Source: Lancefieldella parvula_C (GTDB lineage Bacteria > Actinomycetota > Coriobacteriia > Coriobacteriales > Atopobiaceae). From it: a stretch of 64,000 nt of DNA. The position numbers were made by a program, and so were the translations under genes. Shown here one piece after another: positions 1-8,952 of this stretch; the first letter of the stretch is position 1; every line of letters begins with the position of its first letter. The notes under the pieces were generated by a model. The model was not told where the DNA came from. It saw nothing but the letters and a program-made list of their open reading frames with translations, and made no database searches. Where the stretch lies: assembly GCF_000758945.1 (NCBI RefSeq), contig NZ_JRND01000004.1, positions 11,212-75,211 on the forward strand, given 5' to 3'.

Positions 1-687
1 TTCAGACTGCATGTCAAATACAAGAATTGGCATCTTATTGTCTTTGCACAGTGCAATTGCTGCAGCGTCCATAACCTTAAGTTCTTTAGCGAGAACATCT
101 TTGTAGGTGACCGTGTCATACTTAACGGCATCTGCATGAGTAACTGGATCGCAGTCGTAAATACCATCTACCTTTGTTGCCTTCATCAGAGACTCTGCGC
201 CAATCTCGCAAGCGCGAAGAGCTGCAGCAGTATCAGTAGTGAAGTAAGGGTTACCGGTACCTGCAGCAAAGATGACAATACGGCCTTTCTCAAGGTGCCT
301 AATGGCACGACGGCGAATATAAGGCTCTGCAACCTGAGCCATGGAAATTGCACTCATAACACGGCAATCCATGCCATTGCGCTCAAAACAATCTTGGAGT
401 GAGAGAGCGTTGATTACTGTTGCAAGCATGCCCATATTGTCGCCCTGGGCACGATCCATGCCAGCTGCTGCCTGAGAAACGCCTCTAAAGATGTTTCCGC
501 CGCCAACAACAATGGCAACCTGAACGCCAGACTCCCAAACAGGCTTAATTTCTTTAGCAAGCATTTCTGGAATTGAAGGGTCAATACCAAAGGATTGCTC
601 ACCCATCAATGCTTCACCAGAAAGCTTTAAAAGTACTCTCTTGTATTTAGCTGAAGACAAAGCTTCCTCGCTCTCTCCGTTTGCCAT
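1..687 (-). CDS. pyrH: UMP kinase PyrH (C-terminus cut by window edge)
   Basis: The reading frame is open from an ATG at 687 to the window edge (229 codons), so the C-terminus is missing. The product phosphorylates UMP to UDP with ATP in the pyrimidine pathway and acts in the cytosol as a hexamer in known members. Visible family marks are the N-terminal KRVLLKLSGEAL strand, the VVGGGNIFRG glycine loop around residues 60-70 and MLATVINALSLQD after it. No good ribosome-binding site precedes the ATG, so the start is less certain than the identity. It lies downstream of rpsB-tsf, a classic neighbourhood, but a terminator separates it from tsf. Confidence 0.95.
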   Translation of the reverse strand, partial: MANGESEEALSSAKYKRVLLKLSGEALMGEQSFGIDPSIPEMLAKEIKPVWESGVQVAIVVGGGNIFRGVSQAAAGMDRAQGDNMGMLATVINALSLQDCFERNGMDCRVMSAISMAQVAEPYIRRRAIRHLEKGRIVIFAAGTGNPYFTTDTAAALRACEIGAESLMKATKVDGIYDCDPVTHADAVKYDTVTYKDVLAKELKVMDAAAIALCKDNKMPILVFDMQSE

Positions 688-737
688 AGTTGTAATAATT
701 TTAACAAACGACGCCGTAAGTTTTGCAGGAATCGCGT

Positions 738-774
738 TAAAAAAAGAGCCGGTTGAAGACAACCGGCTCAAAAT
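738..774 (-). terminator. intrinsic terminator after tsf
   Basis: Stem GAGCCGGTT/AACCGGCTC (746-754 with 761-769) and a 6-nt loop. On the minus strand a run of seven T follows. It would end rpsB-tsf transcription before pyrH, leaving pyrH to readthrough or its own promoter. Confidence 0.9.
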
Positions 775-791
775 AATTGAAGTAAAAAGTC

Positions 792-1664
792 TTACTCTTC
801 ACCAAAAGCAAAACGCACGAAGCTGACAATCTTAACCTCGTCGTCAACCTTCTTGGAGAGCAGCTTTGCGTACTCAGAAATGGTCATATCTGGGTCCTTA
901 ACAAATGCCTGCTCAGTAAGGACATACTCCTTGTAGTACTTCTCGAGACGACCATAAGCCATCTTCTCCTGAATAGCCTCAGGCTTGCCGGACTCAGCAG
1001 CCTGTGCCTTGTAAATGGAGAGCTCGTGATCAACGATGTCCTGTGGAACATCCTCACGGCGAGCAGCAACTGGAGCAGCTGCAGCTACCTGCATTGCAAC
1101 GTCGTGTGCAAAGTTCTTGAAGTCCTGAGACTCAGCGGTCTCTGGCTTGTTGAACTCAAAGGTAACAATGTCAGCAAGCTTGCCACCAAGGTGGATGTAG
1201 CTAGCAAGTGCACCGTTTGCAGCCTCAACACGCTGGAAACGAAGAACACGCATGTTCTCACCGATGTTGTGAATCTTATCGGTGATTGCCTCGTCGACGG
1301 TCTCGTCGCCAAGCTTAGCAGCCTTGAGCTCCTCAACGTCAGCTGGGTTGCTCTCAACGACAACTGAAGCAAGCTCGCCAGCAAAGCCGGTGAACTGTGG
1401 GTTAGTACCAACAAAGTCAGTCTCGCAGGAGAGCTCGAGGATTGCACCAGTCTTGCCGTCTGGGCTGATGAAGGTAGCAATGGTACCCTCGTTGGTGTCA
1501 CGACCAGCACGCTTAACTGCCTTAGCAACGCCCATAGTACGAAGAATATCTACTGCCTTCTCAATATCGCCCTCAGCCTCGACGAGTGCCTTCTTGCACT
1601 CCATCATAGGAGAGCTGGTCATATCACGAAGCTGCTTAACAAGTGCTGCGGTAATCTCTGCCAT
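792..1664 (-). CDS. tsf: elongation factor Ts
   Basis: This 290-residue protein is the nucleotide exchange factor that releases GDP from EF-Tu during translation elongation. The N-terminal UBA-like segment with LRDMTSSPMMECKKAL is followed by the conserved CETDFVGTNPQF motif near residue 80, which contacts EF-Tu. The length is normal for the family. The ATG is preceded by a clear GGGAGGAAAA ribosome-binding site. It is the second gene of the rpsB-tsf operon, 55 bases after rpsB, and is followed by a strong terminator. Its codon use looks like that of a highly expressed gene. Confidence 0.98.
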   Translation of the reverse strand: MAEITAALVKQLRDMTSSPMMECKKALVEAEGDIEKAVDILRTMGVAKAVKRAGRDTNEGTIATFISPDGKTGAILELSCETDFVGTNPQFTGFAGELASVVVESNPADVEELKAAKLGDETVDEAITDKIHNIGENMRVLRFQRVEAANGALASYIHLGGKLADIVTFEFNKPETAESQDFKNFAHDVAMQVAAAAPVAARREDVPQDIVDHELSIYKAQAAESGKPEAIQEKMAYGRLEKYYKEYVLTEQAFVKDPDMTISEYAKLLSKKVDDEVKIVSFVRFAFGEE

Positions 1665-1719
1665 GTTTTCCTCCCAAAAATCTACTGAATAACTAAATTA
1701 TTTAACCCGTTGCTAAGAG

Positions 1720-2460
1720 TTACTCAGCAGCTGGGGTCTCGGACTCAGCGCCCATCTCTTCAGCAGAAATCTGCTCCTTGCCGCTACCTGCAAGAATTGC
1801 GTCTGCAGCAAGCTGGCACATAAGAGAAATGGAACGAATAGCATCGTCATTTGCAGGAATGCCGTAATCAACAACATCTGGATCAGAGTTGGTGTCAAGC
1901 AGGGAGACAACTGGAATGTGAAGACGGTTTGCCTCACGGATTGCGTTCTCTTCACGCTTGGAATCAACAACAAAGAGAGCCTGTGGAAGAGAAGTCATAT
2001 CACGGACGCCACCGAGATTAAGCTGAAGCTTCAGAAGCTCCTTGTTCTTAAGAGCCTGCTCCTTCTTAGGAAGAGTTGCCATGCGGCCATCCTCTACCAT
2101 TGCCTCAAGCTCCTCAAGGCGCTTGATGCGGGAACGCATGGTGACAAAGTTGGTGAGCATACCGCCAAGCCAACGCTGGTTGATGTAAGGCATGTTTGCA
2201 CGAGCTGCCTCAGTAGCGATTGGCTCCTGAGCCTGCTTCTTGGTACCGACGAAGAGAACGCGGCCACCCTTAGATGCAACATTCTTCAGGAAAGTGTAAG
2301 CAGCGTCTGCGCCAAGCATGGTCTGCTTAAGGTCAAGAATGTAAATGCCGTTGCGCTCACCAAAGATGTATGGCTTCATCTTAGGGTTCCAACGACGAGT
2401 CTGGTGACCATAGTGGCAACCAGCATCCAGAAGAGTCTGAATAGTAATCTTTGCAGCCAT
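1720..2460 (-). CDS. rpsB: 30S ribosomal protein S2
   Basis: A 246-residue S2 protein, a late-assembling component of the small subunit that bridges head and body. The N-terminus MAAKITIQTLLDAGCHYGHQTRRWNPKM and the FVGTKKQAQEPIA and NQRWLGGMLTN blocks are diagnostic. An upstream in-frame ATG at 2472 exists, but the GGAGGT ribosome-binding site lies between it and 2460, so 2460 is the start. The C-terminus carries a short acidic tail. It is first in the operon with tsf and has a leader of about 150 nt with two hairpins. Confidence 0.97.
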   Translation of the reverse strand: MAAKITIQTLLDAGCHYGHQTRRWNPKMKPYIFGERNGIYILDLKQTMLGADAAYTFLKNVASKGGRVLFVGTKKQAQEPIATEAARANMPYINQRWLGGMLTNFVTMRSRIKRLEELEAMVEDGRMATLPKKEQALKNKELLKLQLNLGGVRDMTSLPQALFVVDSKREENAIREANRLHIPVVSLLDTNSDPDVVDYGIPANDDAIRSISLMCQLAADAILAGSGKEQISAEEMGAESETPAAE

Positions 2461-2572
2461 TTTTACCTCCATTGGTTGTTCCTCCGTACGAGTTCAAGCC
2501 TTGTTAAAACCACCCAACACCTGGCTTAGCGTTAGGCACCACGGCAAACAAGTAGTCGTACGTGCGATTTTG

Positions 2573-2622
2573 TGCTGTTTGGTAACAGCATGTTGTGCTT
2601 CTACACAACTTTTGAAAGTATA
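2573..2622 (-). promoter_or_regulatory. rpsB promoter and two tandem leader hairpins
   Basis: On the minus strand a TATACT -10 box (2617-2622) is followed at once by two stem-loops. The first has arms GTTGTG/CACAAC (2592-2609). The second has arms TGCTGTT/AACAGCA (2573-2590). No T-run follows either, so they are not terminators. The -35 is weak. About 110 further leader bases precede rpsB. S2 is known to regulate its own operon in other bacteria; a role for these hairpins in that is inference. Confidence 0.5.
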
Positions 2623-2731
2623 GCAGGAAAACAAGGGTTGCGTCTATAAAGAATTTAGACCATAACCTCTACAAATACTGCGTAAATGCAATAAACTTCT
2701 TTGCGCAAGATATTTCGCAACAACGCTCAGC

Positions 2732-3658
2732 TTATTTTGATCTTGGATGAGCTGCTTTTGCTGCTTCTTTGAGCCTGTCAACTGACAAATGCGTATACAC
2801 CTGTGTAGTTGAAAGTGATTCATGACCTAAAAGCTCCTGTACAACACGAAGATCTGCTCCACCACCAAGAAGTTCTGTGGCGTATGTATGTCTCATAGCG
2901 TGTGGAGAGAGTGAGCTATCTAGTCCTGCAGCCGTTAGATACGACGAAAAAACCTTGCGCAAAGAATCCGCGCTCATAGTATTTCCTCTTACGGAAATAA
3001 AAAGAGCCGAATGTGCACGGCCCGCTTTATCTTTCAACAAAAGCGTAGGTCGAGAAGAACTTAGGTACTTTTTAAGCCACCCGATAGCTGACTCATAGAG
3101 CGGAACAATTCGCTCTTTAGAGCCTTTACCAAAGAGACGCACTGTTCCATTTTGCAAATCAACCTGTTCAAGCTTGAGAGACGCTACCTCAGAAATACGA
3201 GCTCCTGTTGCATACAAAAACTCAAGAAATGCTCTATCTCTAAGCCCTACCGCGGTTGAAACATCACATGATTCTAAAAGCCTATTTACATCGGAATCAG
3301 TCATAGTGTGTGGAAGATTTCGTGGCGCTCGAGGATTGCTCAGTGAAAGAGCTGGGTCTGTGGCAATCAGTTTTTCTCGCTGCATCCATTTGTAAAAACC
3401 ACGCAACGCAGATAAATGCCTATTTAGTGTTTTTGCTGAATATTGAGCCTGTTTGAGATAGGCCAAATAGAGACGAAGGCTTCTGTGATCAACCCGAGTT
3501 ACGGCAATACCTTCCCTACTACACCACTGCTCAAATGCCAAAAGATCAGTCTGATATGACCTTAGGGTATTCTCGGAAAGATTCCTGACCTTACTTAGAT
3601 ACTCAATAAATTGTTCAACATGACTACCCTGCTCTTTTGAAATAGCCACGTTAATCAC
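2732..3658 (-). CDS. xerC: site-specific tyrosine recombinase XerC/XerD type
   Basis: A 308-residue tyrosine recombinase that resolves chromosome dimers at dif sites together with a partner recombinase. An N-terminal SAM-like DNA-binding domain (about residues 10-100) precedes the catalytic domain. There the Arg (ATGARISE), Lys (GKGSKE), HxxR (HAMRHTYATELL), the second His (LGHESL) and the nucleophilic Tyr (QVYTHL) are all present. It starts at a GTG overlapping the end of trmFO by eight bases. The dprA-trmFO-xerC order is shared with Firmicutes, where this gene is XerC/CodV. XerC versus XerD cannot be settled from sequence alone. Confidence 0.88.
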   Translation of the reverse strand: MINVAISKEQGSHVEQFIEYLSKVRNLSENTLRSYQTDLLAFEQWCSREGIAVTRVDHRSLRLYLAYLKQAQYSAKTLNRHLSALRGFYKWMQREKLIATDPALSLSNPRAPRNLPHTMTDSDVNRLLESCDVSTAVGLRDRAFLEFLYATGARISEVASLKLEQVDLQNGTVRLFGKGSKERIVPLYESAIGWLKKYLSSSRPTLLLKDKAGRAHSALFISVRGNTMSADSLRKVFSSYLTAAGLDSSLSPHAMRHTYATELLGGGADLRVVQELLGHESLSTTQVYTHLSVDRLKEAAKAAHPRSK

Positions 3659-4985
3659 ACTTCATGCAATCAAAAAGATCCTGACGAGAAGAGATGTAGT
3701 CATCAAAGTCTTTATGAGCACGCTCTGCCATCTTTTGACGACGTTCGTCTTTTCTTTTGATATGCTCGTCCAGTGGCTCAAAAATTCCAAAGTTAACATG
3801 CATGGGCTGATAATCTTTGGTGTTTGGGTTTGTCGCATAACCTACAAGAGAGCCAAACGAAGTGGTCGAAGGAAGCCTGACTTCCTCTTTGTTCAACAAA
3901 CGAGCGTACAAGTTAAGCGCAGCAAGCAATCCAGATGCTATAGCCTCAACATAGCCTTCTGTACCCGTTATTTGACCTGCAAGAATAGTAAAAGTACCCG
4001 GAATTCCAAACGAGCCATCAAGTGCATGAGGAGAGTCAACAAAAGAGTTTCTGTGCATGACGCCGTAGCGAACAAACTCAGCGTTTTCCAACCCTGGGAT
4101 GAGGGTAAATACGCGTTTTTGCTCTCCCCAGGTAAGATTTGTCTGAAAACCAACCAGATTAAATGCTGTCTTAGCTGCATTTTCTGCACGAAGCTGAACT
4201 GCTGCCCAGGGGCGTTTACCCGTTCTGGGGTCAATAAGTCCTACTGGCTTTAAAGCGCCAAATCTAATGGAATCATGTCCTGTTCTTGCTACTTCCTCAA
4301 TAGGCTGACAAGCTTGGAACAAATCAGACTGCTCAAAATCGTGGCCAATAACACGTTTAGCTGCAAGTAACTCATCAACAAATGTGTCGTATTCCTCTTT
4401 ATTCATGGGGCAATTGAGGTAATCGCCAATTCCCAAGTCCTCATAACGAGATTGAGAGAAGGCAATTGAATGGTCAATTGATTCATAAGACACAATAGGC
4501 GCTGCTGCATCAAAAAACGACATTCTGTTAGTTCCAACACGCTTAGAAATTGCTTCGTACAAGCTATCTGAGCACAGTGGTCCTGCAGCAATAACTGTTG
4601 GCTCATCAGATAACTCCGTGACCTCTGCATGAGTTACCGAGATGTTTGGATGATTTATGATCTGCTCAGTAACAGCCTTTGAAAACTCTTCTCTATTGAC
4701 CGCAAGCGCGCCGCCTGCAGGAACAGAGTTTTCTTCTGCTATACGGAGCAGAAAACTGCCCATCTTTTTAAGCTCAGACTTTAAAATTCCAGCTGCAGAA
4801 TCTTCCTTAGTTGACTTCAGAGAGTTGGAGCAGACCAGCTCAGCAAACATATCTGTGTGGTGTGCTGGAGAAGAAACAACAGGGCGCTGCTCAATGAGCT
4901 CTACAGAAACACCACGTGAAGCAAGCTGTAAAGCACATTCGCTTCCAGCTAAACCAGCGCCAACTACAGTAACTTTTTGTGTCAT
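3651..4985 (-). CDS. trmFO: tRNA m5U54 methyltransferase TrmFO (folate/FAD-dependent)
   Basis: A 444-residue flavoprotein that makes 5-methyluridine at position 54 of tRNA, using methylenetetrahydrofolate as carbon donor. The N-terminal FAD-binding Rossmann loop GAGLAGSE (residues 8-15) and the ELVCSNSLKS block are family signatures, and the later TGTEGYVEAIASGL and PNTKDYQPMHVNFG stretches are also typical. The length matches known TrmFO proteins. It lies between dprA and xerC with a short gap and an overlap, so the three are probably cotranscribed. Confidence 0.95.
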   Translation of the reverse strand: MTQKVTVVGAGLAGSECALQLASRGVSVELIEQRPVVSSPAHHTDMFAELVCSNSLKSTKEDSAAGILKSELKKMGSFLLRIAEENSVPAGGALAVNREEFSKAVTEQIINHPNISVTHAEVTELSDEPTVIAAGPLCSDSLYEAISKRVGTNRMSFFDAAAPIVSYESIDHSIAFSQSRYEDLGIGDYLNCPMNKEEYDTFVDELLAAKRVIGHDFEQSDLFQACQPIEEVARTGHDSIRFGALKPVGLIDPRTGKRPWAAVQLRAENAAKTAFNLVGFQTNLTWGEQKRVFTLIPGLENAEFVRYGVMHRNSFVDSPHALDGSFGIPGTFTILAGQITGTEGYVEAIASGLLAALNLYARLLNKEEVRLPSTTSFGSLVGYATNPNTKDYQPMHVNFGIFEPLDEHIKRKDERRQKMAERAHKDFDDYISSRQDLFDCMKCD

Positions 4986-5002
4986 TGTTCACCTATCACA
5001 CA

Positions 5003-5878
5003 CTACGAATCCAAATAAAACTCTTTAGAAGGAGTATACCTTCCATCCGGTAATCTTTTTACCATTCCACGAGCTTCATAATCAGTAAGAGAATTTAACA
5101 CGGTAAGTACGTTTTCTGATAGCCTCCATGCAAGTTCTTCTGGTCTTGAAGGAGAAGCAATAAGTGAAGATAAAAGTGGTGTCAACTTCTTATCTTGCTT
5201 CAATTGTTCCTGAACTAGACAATCAAAATCTAAAGAGATTGCAATACCCAATGATGTCTCATCAGGAATAATTTGAGCACCTTCAGAGATGAGTCTATTC
5301 GTACCAGCAGAAGCAGGAGAAAAGATAGACCCGGGTATTGCATAAATAGTTTTACCAAGAGCGTTAGCAAACTCAGCAGTACTCATGGTGCCTGAGCAAA
5401 GCCCTGCTTCCGTTACCAAGAGCACTTTACCTAATGCTGCAATAACCGCATTTCTTCTAGGAAAGGCATAACGTCTAGGAGGTGTTCCCCACCTGTCTAG
5501 AGAAATAACTGCTCCCCTTCCTTCTCGCGCTGCATCAAAAAGCTCTGCAGAGGTAGTTGGGTAGGTCACGTCTGCACCACAGCCTGCCACTACAACAGTC
5601 TTTCCACCAGCATTAAGAGAAGCCATACCCGCCCTATAGTCGCAGCCAAGAGCTCCGCCAGATACCACCACAATATTGTTATCAGCAGCACATCTACCAG
5701 CCATTTCTGCAATTGCCATTCCGTATGGAGTGGCTCTACGAGCTCCAATTACCGACATACAAGGTGCTTGCAAAACACTTCTATCTCCCATTCCGTATAT
5801 CACTTCGGGAGGATGATTGAGCAATAGCAGCTCTTTTGGATAATCCTCATCTTCTGATGAAATCTCCCATTTCTCCAT
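5003..5878 (-). CDS. dprA: DNA processing protein DprA/Smf
   Basis: A 291-residue protein with the DprA Rossmann-like core, which binds single-stranded DNA and loads RecA on DNA taken up by transformation. Diagnostic parts are SVIGARRATPYG, VVSGGALGCDYRAG, VVAGCGADVTYP and the SGTMSTAEFANALGK segment. A C-terminal winged-helix-like part follows from about residue 225. It is two bases downstream of yifB/comM, another gene linked to transformation. dprA is also widespread in bacteria not known to be competent, so it does not prove uptake. Confidence 0.95.
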   Translation of the reverse strand: MEKWEISSEDEDYPKELLLLNHPPEVIYGMGDRSVLQAPCMSVIGARRATPYGMAIAEMAGRCAADNNIVVVSGGALGCDYRAGMASLNAGGKTVVVAGCGADVTYPTTSAELFDAAREGRGAVISLDRWGTPPRRYAFPRRNAVIAALGKVLLVTEAGLCSGTMSTAEFANALGKTIYAIPGSIFSPASAGTNRLISEGAQIIPDETSLGIAISLDFDCLVQEQLKQDKKLTPLLSSLIASPSRPEELAWRLSENVLTVLNSLTDYEARGMVKRLPDGRYTPSKEFYLDS

Positions 5879-5880
5879 TA

Positions 5881-7377
5881 CTACTCCAAAGAACGAGACC
5901 TATAAGCTACAGCCTCAGATACGTCGTCTTTTGTCACCTTTTCATGGTGAGCAATATCTGCGATTGTCCGCGCAACTCTGCAAGTACGCGTTATTGCTCT
6001 ACCTCCTAAATGAAGTCCTCGAGCAAATCTATGCAATAGTTGCAAAGCTGATTCATCAAAACTCTCCATGTACTTTTGGCGAGAAGTGCCATCCACTCCA
6101 CGGGTTTCTCGCCAAGAGGCAAAGTCTCTACCAGAGACAACAAGTGAGCGCATACCTGCTGAAGTGAGTCCTAACTCACCTTGAATTACTCGATCAGAAG
6201 AAGGTCGGGCCACATCACACACAATGTCTATTCGATCCATTAAAGGACCTCCAATTTTTGATTGATACGTAGAAATCTTTCCTGGAGAGCACTTGCAGGT
6301 GTGAGTTTTATCTCCAAAGTATCCGCAGGGACAGGGATTAGCTGCAGCAATGAGCTGAAACTGAGAAGGAAACTTATAGATACCATCCACTCGCGCAAGA
6401 CGTACATATCCATCTTCGATTGGCTGACGTAAAACCTGCAGCGTATTAGAAGCAAACTCGGGCAGCTCATCTAAAAAGAGCACACCTTTATGGGCAAGAG
6501 AAATTTCTCCTGGGATGACAGGTCTGCCACCTCCAATCATGCCTGCTACAGAAGCTGAATGATGAGGAGACCTAAAGGGCCGTACACCTGCTTGAATAGA
6601 ATCTGTTTCACACCCCGCTACAGAATGTATGAGCAAAACCTCGTCGCGCTCTTCTTTAGAGAGTTCTGGGAGGATAGTTGGAATTCTTTTAGCAAGCATA
6701 GTTTTACCTGCACCTGGCGGGCCAATCATGAGCATCCCCAGGTTTCCTGTGGCTGCGATTACGATAGCTCGCTTGACTAATTCCTGGTCAATCACCTCTT
6801 CAAAGTCTAAATTCTCGCTGAGCATTACTGTTTCAACAGCATGCTTACGCTGAACCAATGGCTTACAAAATGATTGATCTCTTAAACTCAAGTTGAGCAA
6901 TGATTGAATTCCTATGACGTGACTCCAGTCAGAACCAAACAAATTGCAATCTGAAGAGGAGATTAGTTTCATTCCCAGTTTCTTAGCAAGCATTGCATAC
7001 GCTGCCATACCTCTCACTGAAGAGATCTTGCCGTTTAATGAGAGTTCTCCAACAAACAGCCTGTTATGCACAATCTCTTGAGGAATCTGTCCAGTAGCTG
7101 CAAGAATAGCAACGGCTATAGGCAAATCAAATCCAGTACCTGTCTTTTTTATATCCGCAGGCGTCAAATTGATTGTTACCAGCAATCGAGGGATGGTAAA
7201 ACCAACAGCTTTTAGTGAGCAGCGCACACGAGAACGAGATTCCATAATGGATCCGTCGGGCATACCTACGATGGTTATTCCAGGTATGCCGCCTGAAATA
7301 CCCACTTCCACATCTACAGGTATTGCCTCAATTCCTCTAAGAGTTGCGGTATGAACGCAGATGGTTGCTTGACTCAT
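5881..7377 (-). CDS. comM: YifB/ComM family Mg-chelatase-like AAA+ ATPase
   Basis: A 498-residue protein. The N-terminal Lon-protease-like fold (residues 1-170) is followed by an AAA+ domain with Walker A GPPGAGKT near residue 220, Walker B FLDELPEF and a C-terminal Mg-chelatase subdomain with the ANPCPCGYFGD zinc-type motif. ComM of Vibrio is a hexameric helicase that drives branch migration during natural transformation; the family is also found in many bacteria without known competence. The ATG overlaps the stop of yraN (ATGA). The gene contains two oppositely oriented copies of the GGCGAGAA repeat, at 6078 and 6106. Confidence 0.92.
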   Translation of the reverse strand: MSQATICVHTATLRGIEAIPVDVEVGISGGIPGITIVGMPDGSIMESRSRVRCSLKAVGFTIPRLLVTINLTPADIKKTGTGFDLPIAVAILAATGQIPQEIVHNRLFVGELSLNGKISSVRGMAAYAMLAKKLGMKLISSSDCNLFGSDWSHVIGIQSLLNLSLRDQSFCKPLVQRKHAVETVMLSENLDFEEVIDQELVKRAIVIAATGNLGMLMIGPPGAGKTMLAKRIPTILPELSKEERDEVLLIHSVAGCETDSIQAGVRPFRSPHHSASVAGMIGGGRPVIPGEISLAHKGVLFLDELPEFASNTLQVLRQPIEDGYVRLARVDGIYKFPSQFQLIAAANPCPCGYFGDKTHTCKCSPGKISTYQSKIGGPLMDRIDIVCDVARPSSDRVIQGELGLTSAGMRSLVVSGRDFASWRETRGVDGTSRQKYMESFDESALQLLHRFARGLHLGGRAITRTCRVARTIADIAHHEKVTKDDVSEAVAYRSRSLE

Positions 7378-7892
7378 TGCTCGTCCCAGCTAAATGCTCC
7401 AATTAAATGCCTTAGGCTTGCTGTGCTTGGAGCCACCAGATTAATAGCAACAACATCAAATCTAATAGAGGTAAGTGCTGGATGAAGCGCTGCATACATA
7501 AGCGCAAGCGTTCTGTATTTTTCCTGCTTTGCCCTATTTACAGCCAGCTCAGGCATGATGCTATCGTCTTTGTTCAAAATACGTCTTGTCTTTACCTCAA
7601 CAAGCACAACGTTATCGCCATCTTGAGCAACAATATCAACCTCACCAATCTGACACGTCCAGTTAGTTTGGATAATTTTGTAGCCTCTTTTGATGACGTA
7701 TTTTGCAGCAATCTCCTCGCCTTTCTCGCCAATTTGACGAGAAGACATCTCTTCTAGCGGAATTCTTCCCTCTTGTTCGTCATCCTCCTGAGGACTCTTA
7801 TCCAGAGCCTTTGGCTCTTCCTGTGGAACAGGCTTCTCCTCTACCTCGTTAGATGTTGCGCCTACATGCTTACTTGTTTCTTTCTTGCTCAT
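7374..7892 (-). CDS. YraN family nuclease-like protein (UPF0102)
   Basis: A 172-residue protein. The C-terminal 115 residues are a YraN/UPF0102 domain of endonuclease-like fold, with GEKGEEIAAKYV, the IGEVDIVAQDGDNVVLVEVKTR core and NRAKQEKYRTLA. The first 55 residues are an extra low-complexity, Lys/Glu/Pro-rich extension not usual for the family. The start at 7892 follows an AAAGGAGAG ribosome-binding site; an in-frame ATG 42 bases upstream lacks one. The next gene, yifB, overlaps by four bases. The molecular role is unknown; a link to DNA processing comes only from the neighbours rnhB, comM and dprA. Confidence 0.88.
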   Translation of the reverse strand: MSKKETSKHVGATSNEVEEKPVPQEEPKALDKSPQEDDEQEGRIPLEEMSSRQIGEKGEEIAAKYVIKRGYKIIQTNWTCQIGEVDIVAQDGDNVVLVEVKTRRILNKDDSIMPELAVNRAKQEKYRTLALMYAALHPALTSIRFDVVAINLVAPSTASLRHLIGAFSWDEQ

Positions 7893-8023
7893 AACTCTCC
7901 TTTCATTGTGGGAGAGTTCAGTTTGCAGGAGCACTTTGACACTAACTTGACTGCTGTCTGTCTAAACAGCGTAATGATTCTGACGAAAGTAAAAAATTTG
8001 ATATTACGGGCTTGCGGCTATAG

Positions 8024-8057
8024 AAAAAGCCCGTTCAATCCTCTTGGAATGAACGGG
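8024..8057 (-). terminator. intrinsic terminator after rnhB
   Basis: Stem CCCGTTCA/TGAACGGG (8030-8037 with 8050-8057) followed on the minus strand by five T. A second, mutually exclusive stem ACGGGCTT/AAGCCCGT (8006-8013 with 8027-8034) shares one arm with it. Confidence 0.8.
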
Positions 8058-8104
8058 TCTCTGTTTGCGTCTGAAAGTTAATCTGATTACTTAAATTGGG
8101 CGCA

Positions 8105-8878
8105 TTAAAACAGTCTTTGCGTCTTAACAAAGTTTCCACAAAACGACGCACGATGTATGGGAGAAAGTCCCATCTCACCAATAGCTTCAATGTGTTCAGC
8201 GGAGGCATATCCTTTACATTCTGCCAGGTGATAGCCGGGGTACTCCTCGTCATAGGCCACCATTAAAGCATCTCGTGTTACTTTTGCCACAATTGAGGCA
8301 GCGGCAATAGATGCAATACGTGCGTCACCCTTAACAAGAGTCTTCTCTTTAGGATGGATGTGCATAGGATTTCCATCAATCAAGACACAGTCAGGCTCAA
8401 TACCTGTGTTTTTGACAGCTTGTAGCATAGCGTCTCTTAGACACTGTGCCATACCAACTTCATCAATCCTTTGAGGCGCAATATGAGCAATACCAATTGC
8501 TGTCGCAATTTCTTGAATTTGCTCTGCAAGAATCTCTCGCTTTGTTGCGGTCAATTTTTTTGAGTCATTAAGTCCGTAAATAATAGGCTCATCAGGCAGA
8601 CATACCGCACAAACTGTTAAAGGACCAGCTACAGAGCCTCTACCAACCTCATCAACGCCAACAACCAGTCCGCCTCCAGAAAGCTCCTTCTGAAAGCGAT
8701 ACATTTCTTCTACACGGGCCTTCTCGACGTGTTCTTTTTCAATACGCTTTTTAGCTGATTCCAACGCTTTGATAACTTGTTTACGAGGATCTTCGCTATA
8801 ACGAGCTATGAGTTCGTATACCTCAGACTCTGGAGCGTCGCTTAAACGAGCAATTATGTCTTTAGCAGAATCAGCCAT
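8105..8878 (-). CDS. rnhB: ribonuclease HII
   Basis: A 257-residue RNase HII, which nicks DNA 5' of embedded ribonucleotides. The active-site set is visible: the first Asp and Glu in GVDEVGRGSVAGP near residue 75, the third Asp in DCVLIDGNP and the last in IVAKVTRDALM. About 65 helical, charged residues precede the catalytic core, an N-terminal extension of the type seen in many Gram-positive enzymes. The ATG at 8878 follows GGAGAAAAC; an earlier ATG at 8896 has no ribosome-binding site. Terminators lie on both sides, so it may be transcribed alone or by readthrough from rplS. Confidence 0.95.
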   Translation of the reverse strand: MADSAKDIIARLSDAPESEVYELIARYSEDPRKQVIKALESAKKRIEKEHVEKARVEEMYRFQKELSGGGLVVGVDEVGRGSVAGPLTVCAVCLPDEPIIYGLNDSKKLTATKREILAEQIQEIATAIGIAHIAPQRIDEVGMAQCLRDAMLQAVKNTGIEPDCVLIDGNPMHIHPKEKTLVKGDARIASIAAASIVAKVTRDALMVAYDEEYPGYHLAECKGYASAEHIEAIGEMGLSPIHRASFCGNFVKTQRLF

Positions 8879-8908
8879 GTTTTCTCCAAACCACATGACT
8901 ATGGTACT

Positions 8909-8933
8909 AAAAAAGCCGCCCGGAGGCGGCTTT
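8909..8933 (-). terminator. intrinsic terminator after rplS
   Basis: Stem AAAGCCGCC/GGCGGCTTT (8912-8920 with 8925-8933), a 4-nt loop and six T on the minus strand. Confidence 0.9.
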
Positions 8934-8952
8934 AAAGAGCATATGAAGTTGA

